A stretch of 64,000 bases of DNA from Firmicutes bacterium UBA7510. Lineage in GTDB: Bacteria; Bacillota; Clostridia; Tissierellales; Sedimentibacteraceae. The notes beneath the pieces were generated by a model. The model saw only the letters and a list, made by a program, of their open reading frames with translations. It did no database searches and was not told the DNA's origin. Of the stretch, positions 43,376 through 51,953 are shown piece by piece. Made by a program: the position numbers and the translations under genes. Location: assembly GCA_002479485.1 (NCBI GenBank), contig DLNM01000035.1, forward strand, positions 250,676 through 314,675. Direction: 5' to 3'. Position 1 is the first letter of the stretch, and every line of letters starts with the position of its first letter.

Positions 43376-43548
43376 GTTTATCCTCCATTAATTCTCTTAA
43401 TTCTATAATAAATATACCATTGTTTTTTGATTTTAAACATGTTTATATATACTAATGATAGAATAAAGTTAAGTAAAGAAATTTAAGTGTAGTAATAAAT
43501 GGGAAATAATTATATAATAAAAATTATAGATATAAGGAGCGTGTTAAA

Positions 43549-43974
43549 ATGGGAAAAACAACTCAATTGTGTGGAGCGAGTATTATAATTTTTAAGGACG
43601 AAAAAATATTATTGCAACAAAGAAAAGATAATAAATGCTGGGGATATCCTGGTGGAAAGATAGAGGTAGGAGAAATAGTTGAAGATGCTGCCAAAAGAGA
43701 GATATACGAAGAAACGGGATTATTAGTTAATTCTATGAATTTGTTTGGGGTATTTTCTGGACCAGAACTACATCATATTTATCCTGATGGCAATGAGGTT
43801 GATATTATAGATATTGTTTACACTAGTGATGATTTTTACGGTGAATTAATTGCGCAGGAAGAAGAAGTCGATGATTTAAAATGGTTTCATTACAATAATA
43901 TACCTATTGATTTAAGTCCGCCAATTAGAACTCCGTTGCTTAAATTTATAGTACAACATTATAAAAATAATTAA
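43549..43974 (+). CDS. NUDIX hydrolase
   Basis: A 141-aa NUDIX protein. The Nudix box lies at about residues 37-59 with GGKIEVGEIVEDAAKREIYE followed by ETG, matching GX5EX7REUXEEXGU. The WGYPGG start and the C-terminal TPLLKF are typical of NTP or nucleotide-sugar pyrophosphatases. The substrate cannot be read. AAGGAG precedes the ATG. Confidence 0.9.
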   Translation: MGKTTQLCGASIIIFKDEKILLQQRKDNKCWGYPGGKIEVGEIVEDAAKREIYEETGLLVNSMNLFGVFSGPELHHIYPDGNEVDIIDIVYTSDDFYGELIAQEEEVDDLKWFHYNNIPIDLSPPIRTPLLKFIVQHYKNN

Positions 43975-44010
43975 TTATATAGAGATTAAGAAAAATTTGT
44001 GGGAGGAATT

Positions 44011-44571
44011 ATGAAGTTAGTAGTTATATTTGGACCTCATGCAGTAGGCAAGATGACAGTTGGTCAAGAACTTGCTAAAATTACAGATTTAAAGCTTTTC
44101 CATAATCATATGACTATTGATATAGTATCAGATTTATTTGCTAATATTCCTGAAGAAAGGCGTAGACTTATTGAATTATTCAGGCACGAAATATTTGATG
44201 CTTATTCAAAAAGTAATGAATATGGAACGATATTTACATATATGTGGGCACTTGATAGTCAGGATGATTGGGATTATATAAATTATTTAGAAGATATTTT
44301 TAAATCGAGAAATTCAGAGATTTACTATGTGGAGTTAGAAGCTGACTATGATATTAGAATTGGACGCAATAAAACTGAAAATAGACTTTTAAATAAGCCT
44401 ACTAAGAGAAATCTTGAAAAATCAGAACAGCTTTTTATAAAACTTGAGGATAAATATAGATTAAATTCTTACGAAGGTGAACTTAACAAAGAAAATTATA
44501 TAAAAATAAATAATACATCTATGGAGCCAGCTGAAGCTGCAAAGATAATTAAAGAAAGGTTTAAACTATGA
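44011..44571 (+). CDS. Small P-loop kinase-like protein
   Basis: A 186-aa protein with Walker A GPHAVGKMT (about residues 7-15) and a shikimate/adenylate-kinase-like fold; the lid has RNKTENRLLNKPTKRN. GGGAGG lies 5 bases before ATG 44011. Its stop overlaps the next ATG (ATGA at 44568-44571), so it is co-translated with the acetyltransferase. Such pairs of small kinase and GNAT are frequent in clostridial accessory regions; the substrate is unknown. Confidence 0.75.
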   Translation: MKLVVIFGPHAVGKMTVGQELAKITDLKLFHNHMTIDIVSDLFANIPEERRRLIELFRHEIFDAYSKSNEYGTIFTYMWALDSQDDWDYINYLEDIFKSRNSEIYYVELEADYDIRIGRNKTENRLLNKPTKRNLEKSEQLFIKLEDKYRLNSYEGELNKENYIKINNTSMEPAEAAKIIKERFKL

Positions 44572-45464
44572 ACATAAAATGCGTTATTGATGGTATTGAA
44601 TATATCTATAATACGCAAGTTAAAGAAAACGCAAATATTCGTTTAAGCTTTAATGAATTATCTCAAAAAACATTTGGTTTATCATTTGAAAAATGGTATC
44701 AAGATGGATATTGGCAAGATGCGTACATTCCTCATGTATTAATATATAATGATAAAGTTGTATCAAATATATCAGTCAATATCATTGATCTAGAAATACA
44801 AGGACAACCAAAAAGATATATTCAAATTGGAACTGTAATGACTGATTGTAAGTATAGAAATAGAGGTCTTTCTCGTAAGCTTATGGAGAAAATTTTGCAT
44901 GATTGGAAAGATAAATGTGATGCAATTTATTTATATGCAAATGATTCAGTACTTGACTTTTATCCTAAATTTGGGTTTAAAAAGGAAACAGAATATCAAT
45001 GTGTTAAGAAAATTGTTCCTACAATAGGTAATATAAGAAAGCTTGATATGACAGATGATTATGATAAAAAACTACTTAAAATCTATTATGAAAAATCAAA
45101 TCCATTTTCTATGTTGCCTATGTTAAATAATTATGGACTTTTGATGTTTTATTGTTCATCCTTTATGAATGACTGTATTTATTATTTAGAGGATATAGAT
45201 GCAATTGTAATTGCAAATTTTGATGATGAAACGATGATTTGTTTTGATATTTTTTGTGATGAAGATAAATCAATGGACGAGATTATAGCAGCCTCTGCCG
45301 ATGAGAATTGTAAAAATATTATATTAGGATTTACACCTAAAGATATGAGTGGATATATAGTAAAACCCATTGATGAGGATGACTCTACATTATATATACT
45401 TGAAAACAAAGAAAACATATTCGCTAAATTTAAAGTGATGTTTCCTCTATTATCACATGCTTAG
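44568..45464 (+). CDS. GNAT-family N-acetyltransferase
   Basis: A 298-aa protein with a GNAT domain in its first half: IQIGTVMTDCKYRNRGLSRK carries motif A (RNRGLS) and YANDSVLDFYPKFGFKKE the C-terminal motif. The second half (about residues 150-298) is a separate lobe, seen in Eis-like and related acetyltransferases. The start overlaps the preceding kinase-like gene by four bases, so the two may act together. Substrate unknown. Confidence 0.85.
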   Translation: MNIKCVIDGIEYIYNTQVKENANIRLSFNELSQKTFGLSFEKWYQDGYWQDAYIPHVLIYNDKVVSNISVNIIDLEIQGQPKRYIQIGTVMTDCKYRNRGLSRKLMEKILHDWKDKCDAIYLYANDSVLDFYPKFGFKKETEYQCVKKIVPTIGNIRKLDMTDDYDKKLLKIYYEKSNPFSMLPMLNNYGLLMFYCSSFMNDCIYYLEDIDAIVIANFDDETMICFDIFCDEDKSMDEIIAASADENCKNIILGFTPKDMSGYIVKPIDEDDSTLYILENKENIFAKFKVMFPLLSHA

Positions 45465-45497
45465 ATAATCAAAAATATTAGTATAAGGAGAAACTTA

Positions 45498-46454
45498 ATG
45501 AATATTACAGTAGTTGGATGTGGACGATGGGGTTCATTTATTGCTTGGTATTTAGACAAAATAAATCATAAAGTAACATTATATGGACGAGAAAATTCTG
45601 TTCATATGAGTAAGCTTATATCAGATGGGAAAAATGAGTTTATAGAATTAACTAATACTTTAAAGTTATCAACTAATCCTGAATGTATTATAAAATCAGA
45701 TATAATTGTTATTTCAATAAATTCACAAGGGCTTCAATCTCTAATGGAGGAACTTAAAAGCCTTAATTTAAAGGATAAAATAATAGTACTATGCATGAAG
45801 GGTATTGAAATTTCTACAGGTCGTAGATTATCTCAGATTGTTAAGGAGAATTTAGATGATTCAAATTCTGTTGCAGTATGGTTAGGACCAGGTCATGTAC
45901 AGGAATTTTATCGAGGAATTCCTAATTGTATGGTTATAGATAGTGAAAATACTTTAGTAAAAGAAAAACTAGTAAATCAATTCTCAAGCGAACTGATTAG
46001 ATTTTATTATGGACAAGATTTAATTGGTAATGAAATAGGAGCAGCCGCCAAGAATGTTATCGGAATAGCAGCAGGTATGTTAGATGGATTAAAATTATCA
46101 ACTCTAAAAGGTGCTCTTATGTCAAGAGGTACAAGAGAGATTGCGAGATTAATTACTGCAATGGGAGGAAATGAGTTATCTGCATATGGATTATGCCATC
46201 TTGGAGATTATGAGGCGACTGTATTTTCAGAATTTAGTCATAACAGAAAATATGGAGAAATGTTTGTTCAAGGTGTAAAATACGAAAAACTAGCAGAAGG
46301 ACATTATACAGTGAAGGCGTTGCTAAAATTAGAGAAAAATTATGACGTTGAGTTGCCAATATGCAATGCAGTATATGATATTCTTTATAATAACAAGAAT
46401 TCAAAAGATGTACTGAATAATTTATTTACTAGAAGTTTAAAAAAGGAGTTTTGA
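45498..46454 (+). CDS. Divergent glycerol-3-phosphate dehydrogenase (GpsA-like)
   Basis: A 318-aa NAD(P)-dependent dehydrogenase of the GpsA family. The N-terminal Rossmann motif is TVVGCGRWGSFIAWYL. The family GPSHAEE segment is altered to GPGHVQEF. The catalytic lysine is in NEIGAAAKNVIGIAAGM, and the C-terminal LSAYGLCHLGDYEATVFS corresponds to the usual GLAGLGDL block. The organism probably has a standard gpsA elsewhere, so this one, among accessory genes, may act on another 2-oxo or hydroxy substrate; that is inference. AAGGAG precedes the ATG. Confidence 0.8.
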   Translation: MNITVVGCGRWGSFIAWYLDKINHKVTLYGRENSVHMSKLISDGKNEFIELTNTLKLSTNPECIIKSDIIVISINSQGLQSLMEELKSLNLKDKIIVLCMKGIEISTGRRLSQIVKENLDDSNSVAVWLGPGHVQEFYRGIPNCMVIDSENTLVKEKLVNQFSSELIRFYYGQDLIGNEIGAAAKNVIGIAAGMLDGLKLSTLKGALMSRGTREIARLITAMGGNELSAYGLCHLGDYEATVFSEFSHNRKYGEMFVQGVKYEKLAEGHYTVKALLKLEKNYDVELPICNAVYDILYNNKNSKDVLNNLFTRSLKKEF

Positions 46455-46484
46455 TTATATAATAAATAATTGTGATAAATAAAT

Positions 46485-46533
46485 GCTAATATTGTTTTTT
46501 AAAACAATATTATATTGTTTTTAAACAATATTA
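46485..46533. repeat. Tandem AATATTGTTTT palindromes
   Basis: AATATTGTTTTTTAAAACAATATT is followed at once by ATATTGTTTTTAAACAATATT, two nested palindromes of the same word. They lie between the GpsA-like stop and a TTGACA at about 46542-46547 that may be the -35 of the next gene. They could be a terminator plus operator. Confidence 0.5.
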
Positions 46534-46621
46534 ATATAGTTCTTGACATAAAATTTTTATTCAATTAAGCTTATTGTAAAGAGATAGCGCTAGCTCTTAA
46601 ATATAATTTAGGAGTGATATT

Positions 46622-47629
46622 ATGTACCACGGAAGATTTAAAGGAACACACTATGAGGTAGGTTACAAATGGGGTCAGTTATTAGATAAGCACGGAAAAA
46701 AACTTGATTTTTGTCCTACTTTTGATCTAACAGAAGAAAAATATGAATTTGCTAATCAATGCTTAAAGGAATATGAAAAATATTTTCCTGAAATTTCAAA
46801 TGAAATTAGAGGTATTGCTGAAGGAAATAAAGTGCCAGTAAAAACGCTTCAAACCATTTTGTTTTCAATGTACTGTTTTGAATTTGATAACAAATGTACA
46901 TGTTTTGCTATAAGCCAAGATGATGAAATTATCTTTGGCAGAAACAGTGACTTTTTAGTAAGTCTTGAAAAATTATATATGAACTGTATTTACCATCTTA
47001 ACGGTAGTTATTCCTTCAATGCAAACACTACTGCTTATGTACAGATGGAGGATGGAGTTAATGAGCATGGATTTTCTACAGGATTAACCTTTGTATATCC
47101 AAAACTAAGAAAACCGGGGCTTAATGCTGGTATGCTTATAAGATACTTGCTTGAAAAATGTAAAACAACTGAAGATGCTATAAAAGAATTACATCGCCTT
47201 CCAATCGCATCTGCGCAGACAATTACTATGGCCGATTTAAATGGTGATATTGCAGTAGTAGAATGTAACCCTGAGAATATTGTAGTAATTAGACCAGAAC
47301 CAAAAGAGCACTTTGTTGCAACAGCAAATAACTTCAATTCTATGGATATGAAACAGTACCGCAATCCTGATATAGATGATTGGAGTTCTGATGAACGATA
47401 TTTTACAGCATATAATGCGCTGAAAAATAATAAGGACAGCTATTCTGTTAAGCTTGCTGATGATATTTTATCAGGGAAATACGGTTTTATGTGCCAATAT
47501 AATAGAAAAACAAATGCAGATACTGTTTGGTCAGTAATTTATGATTTAAAAAGAAAGCAAATTTGGAGAGTAGAAGGAAACCCATCACGTAAAAGATTTA
47601 AAGAAGATTTAAGAATGAAGATTCATTAA
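46622..47629 (+). CDS. C45-family autoproteolytic acyltransferase/hydrolase
   Basis: A 335-aa Ntn-hydrolase of the peptidase C45 (acyl-CoA:6-aminopenicillanate acyltransferase-like) group. The N-terminal block is YHGRFKGTHYEVGYKWGQ; the probable nucleophile cysteine, freed by self-cleavage, is in NKCTCFAISQDDEIIFGRN (about residues 99-117). Later TITMADLNGDIAVVECNPE and ATANNFNS are typical. The family hydrolyses linear amides such as bile salts, acyl-homoserine lactones or penicillin side chains; the substrate cannot be told. AGGAGTG precedes the ATG. Confidence 0.85.
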   Translation: MYHGRFKGTHYEVGYKWGQLLDKHGKKLDFCPTFDLTEEKYEFANQCLKEYEKYFPEISNEIRGIAEGNKVPVKTLQTILFSMYCFEFDNKCTCFAISQDDEIIFGRNSDFLVSLEKLYMNCIYHLNGSYSFNANTTAYVQMEDGVNEHGFSTGLTFVYPKLRKPGLNAGMLIRYLLEKCKTTEDAIKELHRLPIASAQTITMADLNGDIAVVECNPENIVVIRPEPKEHFVATANNFNSMDMKQYRNPDIDDWSSDERYFTAYNALKNNKDSYSVKLADDILSGKYGFMCQYNRKTNADTVWSVIYDLKRKQIWRVEGNPSRKRFKEDLRMKIH

Positions 47630-47702
47630 TTAAATAATTTAGGTCAAAGGGTGTAAATTGTCTAATCTTTATATATTTAGTATTCAGAAATGGGGTGAGA
47701 AA

Positions 47703-48398
47703 TTGAAATATATAAGTGGCGAATGGAGTGAACTGCATAAAGAGCTTGGAAGTATTATTAGAAAGAAGGATAACTTTGATGAGGCTGTGGAGTTGTTTTT
47801 GAATATACATTCTCAATTACACAGCTATGCTGTTTCACATAATGAATCTAATTATATCAATCCATTGATAGACGATTTAAAGGAAAATGAGTACACAATT
47901 ATGCCCAATAGAACTGATGAAACTATGGCATGGGCTATGTGGCATATAGCAAGAATTGAAGACTTAACTATGAATATTTTGATAGCTAATGAAAAGCAAG
48001 TATTTAATAATGAATGGAAAACTAGAATGAACGTAAGTATTAGTGATACCGGAAATGCCATGACAGATGATGAGATAATGAAACTTAGTAGAGAAATATG
48101 CGTAGAAGAACTGCTAAAATATAGGGATACAGTAGGGCTAAGAACACAAGAAATAGTTAAAATTCTAAAACCTGAAGATATGAAAAAGAAGATTCCACAA
48201 GAAAGACTTAATCAAGTAATTGATACAGGTGGACTTACAGAGCATAAGGATTCCATTTGGTTATTGGACTATTGGGGAGGTAAGGATTATGCCGGGTTAC
48301 TGTTAATGCCGCCAACCAGACATTTAATGATGCATATAAATGATTGTTATAAATGGAAAGAGTCTATTAGAACAAAGAAAAAACTTTATTATATATAA
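47703..48398 (+). CDS. DinB/YfiT-like four-helix protein
   Basis: A 231-aa helical protein of the DinB-like superfamily: conserved helices contain ETMAWAMWHIARIEDLTMNIL with a metal-type histidine and TRHLMMHINDCYKWK near the end. These proteins bind a metal ion and often act in thiol-dependent transfer reactions. TTG at 47703, after GGGGTGAG, is the likely start; a TTG at 47658 would add 15 residues. Function unknown. Confidence 0.75.
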   Translation: MKYISGEWSELHKELGSIIRKKDNFDEAVELFLNIHSQLHSYAVSHNESNYINPLIDDLKENEYTIMPNRTDETMAWAMWHIARIEDLTMNILIANEKQVFNNEWKTRMNVSISDTGNAMTDDEIMKLSREICVEELLKYRDTVGLRTQEIVKILKPEDMKKKIPQERLNQVIDTGGLTEHKDSIWLLDYWGGKDYAGLLLMPPTRHLMMHINDCYKWKESIRTKKKLYYI

Positions 48399-48423
48399 TG
48401 ATAGGTTGAACTGGAGGAATTTT

Positions 48424-49350
48424 ATGAAATTTGCTGTATTTACTGATTTGCACTATGATATTATTTATGATTCCGAAAGACGTCTAAATGAACTGTTTGA
48501 CTCATTTAAGAAAGAAGCTGTTGATTTTATTGTTGATTTAGGTGATTTGTGTCATTCAACTGATAAAAATAAAGATATTATTAATAGATTTAAAGAATTT
48601 GGAGTACCATATTATTTTAATATAGGAAATCACAATACTGATTATCAGTCAGTTGATGATGTTTTAAAATTTTACGAGCTAAATAATAGTTATTACTCAT
48701 TTGTATATGATAACTTCAAGTTCATTGTACTTGATGCAAATTATATTAAAACACCTGATGGAGTAGAAGCTTATTATAGAAAAAATCATTTTGATATTGA
48801 AAATACTGCTTATAAAGAGATTTTACATCCATATTTACCTAAAAGTGAATTAGAATGGCTTGAGAATGAAATCAGAAACGATAAGTATTATTATATAATA
48901 TTTTCCCATCAAAGCTTAACCAATGGCTTTATGAACAGAGGTGTTTCAAATCGTGAAGAGGTTAGAAAATTACTGGAAAAAAGAAATGAAAGAAGTAAAA
49001 AAGTATTGCTATGTATGAATGGACACGACCATGGAGATGATGTAAAACTTATAAATGGAATATATTATTATACATTAAACTCAGCATCATACATATGGCA
49101 ATGTATTAAAGAAACCTACAATTACAGTGATGAAATACATGCGAAGTATCCCTATTTAAAGGATATGATACTGTATGAGGAAGCACTTCATGCTATAGTT
49201 ACTATTGATGAAAATGCTAATATAAGCATAAAGGGTATAGATGGAAGTTATCAAAATATTGAGCCTGAAAATATTGGAATGCCTAATATATGGAATGGTA
49301 TATCAATTAAGCCGAAAACTTCATCCTTAATAATAAAATCATGTAACTAA
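48424..49350 (+). CDS. Calcineurin-like metallophosphoesterase
   Basis: A 308-aa metal-dependent phosphoesterase. The family motifs are in order: FTDLHYD (DxH), VDLGDLCHS (GD), FNIGNHNTD (GNH), FSHQSL and NGHDHGDDVK (GHxH). No signal peptide, so it acts in the cytosol. The substrate is unknown; similar proteins cleave cyclic nucleotides or glycerophosphodiesters. GGAGG lies 6 bases before ATG 48424. It follows the DinB gene closely and may share its message. Confidence 0.87.
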   Translation: MKFAVFTDLHYDIIYDSERRLNELFDSFKKEAVDFIVDLGDLCHSTDKNKDIINRFKEFGVPYYFNIGNHNTDYQSVDDVLKFYELNNSYYSFVYDNFKFIVLDANYIKTPDGVEAYYRKNHFDIENTAYKEILHPYLPKSELEWLENEIRNDKYYYIIFSHQSLTNGFMNRGVSNREEVRKLLEKRNERSKKVLLCMNGHDHGDDVKLINGIYYYTLNSASYIWQCIKETYNYSDEIHAKYPYLKDMILYEEALHAIVTIDENANISIKGIDGSYQNIEPENIGMPNIWNGISIKPKTSSLIIKSCN

Positions 49351-49372
49351 ATAAAATTATTTTTATACACAA

Positions 49373-49399
49373 AGGAGTTTATACATTGTTTAAACTCCT
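49373..49399 (+). repeat. Hairpin upstream of methyltransferase gene (element F)
   Basis: AGGAGTTTA (49373-49381) pairs perfectly with TAAACTCCT (49391-49399), 24 bases before the ATG. The following AAATTTTATGGAGATA is close to the sequence after element C. Confidence 0.55.
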
Positions 49400-49422
49400 G
49401 TTAAATTTTATGGAGATATTAA

Positions 49423-50214
49423 ATGTTAATTAAAACTATAAAAGTAACAACTACAAAGGAGCCTTCTAATAATCAGTTGATTAAAGTTGGTGAAATTCAA
49501 GAAAAACTTGGGTTATTATATATAGAAAGAAAAAATAATAGTATTCTACAAATGCTTACTAAAAATAATTGTACTCATCTTTTAGTAGTTAAAAAAGATA
49601 AATTAGTTATAACAGATGGAAAGGATGAGTTGTTTTGGCATCCAAACATGTCATTTTTAAAAATTAAAGCCTTGCAAAATGGTGATATAGATCCTATTAT
49701 CAAGGCTATGGATTTGCAATTAGGAGATAGTGTTCTTGATTGTACTTTAGGATTTGCAGCAGATGCTTTAGTTGTATCAGCGTTTATAGGAGAGAGTGGA
49801 AAAATAGTCGGAACAGAGGCCAATAAGTATATATCATATTTAACTCAGGATGGACTACAAAATTATGCTGAAGCTACAGAAGATATGAAGTCCATAATGA
49901 AAAAGATAGAGGTTATTAATGCTAATTACAATGATTATTTAAAGTCATTAGGTGATAATAGCTTTGATGTGGTATATTTTGATCCTATGTTTAAAACACC
50001 TAATATGAAGTCAGCATTTATGAACTCGCTAAGACCTTTTGCAGAACATTCTTATATAACAGATGCTATATTAGCGGAAGCGTTAAGAGTAGCGAGAAAA
50101 AGAGTAGTAGCAAAAGAAAGAATGTTTTCTAAGGAACTTGAAAAACTTGGATTTAAAGAGTTTTATGGTTGTGGAGCTAGAGGCTCAACAAAATATGGTG
50201 CATTTATATTATAG
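49423..50214 (+). CDS. Class I SAM-dependent methyltransferase (RsmJ-like)
   Basis: A 263-aa methyltransferase. The C-terminal two thirds resemble RsmJ: SAM motif DSVLDCTLGFAADALVVSAF, the acidic VGTEANKYIS, and the catalytic VVYFDPMFKTP with the DPMF signature of N2-guanine methyltransferases. It ends FYGCGARGSTKYGAFIL. The N-terminal 80 residues look like a separate small domain. It may methylate 16S rRNA or another RNA. GGAGA precedes the ATG. Confidence 0.82.
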   Translation: MLIKTIKVTTTKEPSNNQLIKVGEIQEKLGLLYIERKNNSILQMLTKNNCTHLLVVKKDKLVITDGKDELFWHPNMSFLKIKALQNGDIDPIIKAMDLQLGDSVLDCTLGFAADALVVSAFIGESGKIVGTEANKYISYLTQDGLQNYAEATEDMKSIMKKIEVINANYNDYLKSLGDNSFDVVYFDPMFKTPNMKSAFMNSLRPFAEHSYITDAILAEALRVARKRVVAKERMFSKELEKLGFKEFYGCGARGSTKYGAFIL

Positions 50215-50238
50215 CAGAACATTTTTTCGGTAAAAGGA

Positions 50239-50267
50239 TTGCTATCGTATAAAATATATGTTAAAAT
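50239..50267 (+). promoter_or_regulatory. mgtE promoter
   Basis: TTGCTA (50239-50244) and TAAAAT (50262-50267) with a 17-bp spacer and an extended TGT. A transcript from here would start near 50274 and carry a leader of about 205 nt before mgtE. Confidence 0.65.
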
Positions 50268-50298
50268 ATTAATATAATTGTAAGTAGAGGTGAATGTT

Positions 50299-50403
50299 AT
50301 GGATAGTAGTGATTGGCAAATTAATAAATTAATACAAATAAAACAAATAAACATAACTGGATACGACTATTCATATTCACAGGTATTATTTATATCTTTT
50401 TAA
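50299..50403 (+). CDS. 34-codon upstream ORF in the mgtE leader
   Basis: AGAGGTG lies 6 bases before an ATG that opens 34 codons, beginning MDSSDWQINKL and ending SYSQVLFISF. It has no family match that I recognise. Codons 20-23 (Thr-Gly-Tyr-Asp) are the same bases that form the 5' strand of the antiterminator described in the next entry. It is probably a regulatory leader peptide rather than a functional protein, although its translation is not proven. Confidence 0.55.
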   Translation: MDSSDWQINKLIQIKQINITGYDYSYSQVLFISF

Positions 50404-50457
50404 ATAATGCTCTTTTTGTGCATGTTAACTGTCGTACCAGTGTATGGCAGTTTTTTT
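50356..50457 (+). promoter_or_regulatory. Attenuator of mgtE: terminator with competing antiterminator
   Basis: Terminator: AACTGTCGTAC (50427-50437) pairs with GTATGGCAGTT (50442-50452), loop CAGT, then seven T (50451-50457), only about 10 bases before the mgtE ribosome site. Antiterminator: ACTGG (50356-50360) and TACGAC (50362-50367) pair with CCAGT (50437-50441) and GTCGTA (50431-50436), 11 Watson-Crick pairs with a single bulged A. Both cannot form together. The strand pairing with the terminator lies inside the upstream ORF. No M-box magnesium riboswitch sequence was found. Confidence 0.72.
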
Positions 50458-50478
50458 ATGTCAAAAGGAGGGATTATT

Positions 50479-51810
50479 ATGACAATAAAAGTTTTACAAA
50501 CACTAATTGAAACAAAAAAATATAAATCAATACATGAGGTTTTATCAGAATATAACTCTGTGGATTTATCTGAACTACTTTCTAAGCTTGATGAAAGTGA
50601 TAGAGTATTAGTTTTTAGAATGTTAGATAAGCAGAAAGCAGCTGAGGTATTTTCATATATGGATAATGATTTACGTCAAAGCTTGATAAAGACTTTTACT
50701 AAACAAGAAATAGGAAATATTATAAATGAAATGTTTGCTGATGATGCAGTAGATTTTTTGAATGATATGCCATCTAATGTTGTAACACAGTTGCTTGAAA
50801 ATGTTAGTCATGAAACAAGAGAGTCAATTAATCATTTGTTAGGATATTCGCAGGACAGTGTTGGAAGTGTAATGACATCAGAATTCATTAAACTAAAACC
50901 TAATATGACTGTTAGACAGGCTTTAAACAAAATTAGAGAAATAGGTTTAGACAGTGAAACAGTGTATACATGCTATGTGGTTGATAAAAGAAAATTGATT
51001 GGTATTGTTACTGCTAAGGATTTAATGATAAATGATGAAAGTGTATTATTAACTGATTTAATTAACACAAAATACATTTCAGTTCATACAACTGATGATA
51101 AAGAAAAAGTGGCAAATTTATTTAGAAAATATGATTTGATAGCAATACCAGTTGTTGATTCGGAGAATTGCATAGTAGGAATTGTAACATTCGATGATGC
51201 CATTGACGTATTGACAGAAGAAACAACTGAAGATATGCAAAAAATGGCCGCAATGACAGCTAATGATGAGCAATATTTGAAAACATCTGTTTGGAAACAC
51301 GCTAAAAACAGAATTGTTTGGCTTCTTGTTCTTATGTTTTCTGCAACAATTACAGGAACAATAATAACAAGGTATGAGAGTGCTTTTGCTGTGGTACCTC
51401 TTTTGGTTTCTTTTATTCCAATGTTAATGGACACTGGTGGTAATTGTGGTTCACAAAGTTCAACCCTTGTAATTAGAGGATTAGCGGTAGAGGAATTGAA
51501 TTTTTCAGATACTTTTAAAATAATGTGGAAAGAATTCCGTGTTTCTTTACTTGTAGGCGGTGCATTATCATTAGCTAATGGGTTAAGAATAATGTTAATG
51601 TATAAAGATATAAAATTGTCAATTGTTGTATCGCTTTCTCTTTTAGGTACTATAATAATTTCAAAAATTGTAGGTAGTGTGCTTCCTATAGCTGCAAAAA
51701 GATTTCGACTTGATCCTGCAATAATGGCTGCACCAATTATTACTACAATTGTTGATACTTTTTCAATAGTAATATATTTTCAAATTGCTACAATAGCTTT
51801 TAATTTATAA
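50479..51810 (+). CDS. mgtE: Magnesium transporter MgtE
   Basis: MgtE is a gated Mg2+ channel. The 443-aa protein has the N domain of repeated helices (to about residue 130: AAEVFSYMDNDLRQ, AVDFLNDMPSNVV), two CBS domains (about 135-255), a plug helix, and five membrane helices at the C-terminus, with the pore signature MDTGGNCGSQSSTLVIRGLA. AAAGGAGGG precedes ATG 50479. Cytosolic Mg2+ closes the channel through the N and CBS domains; the leader upstream suggests additional transcriptional control. Confidence 0.95.
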   Translation: MTIKVLQTLIETKKYKSIHEVLSEYNSVDLSELLSKLDESDRVLVFRMLDKQKAAEVFSYMDNDLRQSLIKTFTKQEIGNIINEMFADDAVDFLNDMPSNVVTQLLENVSHETRESINHLLGYSQDSVGSVMTSEFIKLKPNMTVRQALNKIREIGLDSETVYTCYVVDKRKLIGIVTAKDLMINDESVLLTDLINTKYISVHTTDDKEKVANLFRKYDLIAIPVVDSENCIVGIVTFDDAIDVLTEETTEDMQKMAAMTANDEQYLKTSVWKHAKNRIVWLLVLMFSATITGTIITRYESAFAVVPLLVSFIPMLMDTGGNCGSQSSTLVIRGLAVEELNFSDTFKIMWKEFRVSLLVGGALSLANGLRIMLMYKDIKLSIVVSLSLLGTIIISKIVGSVLPIAAKRFRLDPAIMAAPIITTIVDTFSIVIYFQIATIAFNL

Positions 51811-51832
51811 TAAAAATCAATTAAATTAATAT

Positions 51833-51866
51833 AACGCTGAGCTATTTAGGCTCAGCGTTGTATTTT
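51833..51866 (+). terminator. Intrinsic terminator after mgtE
   Basis: AACGCTGAGC pairs perfectly with GCTCAGCGTT around TATTTAG, followed by a T-rich run. Confidence 0.88.
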
Positions 51867-51953
51867 TACTATGGAAAAAAAATCTTCATATGATATAATA
51901 TTTGTAGAATAAATCTTTAATTAGCTCTAAAAAAATACTTAAGGAGTAATACA

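Noticed and set aside
50270..50460. M-box (ykoK) magnesium riboswitch before mgtE
   Set aside because: None of the conserved M-box segments could be found; the leader has its own uORF and terminator instead.
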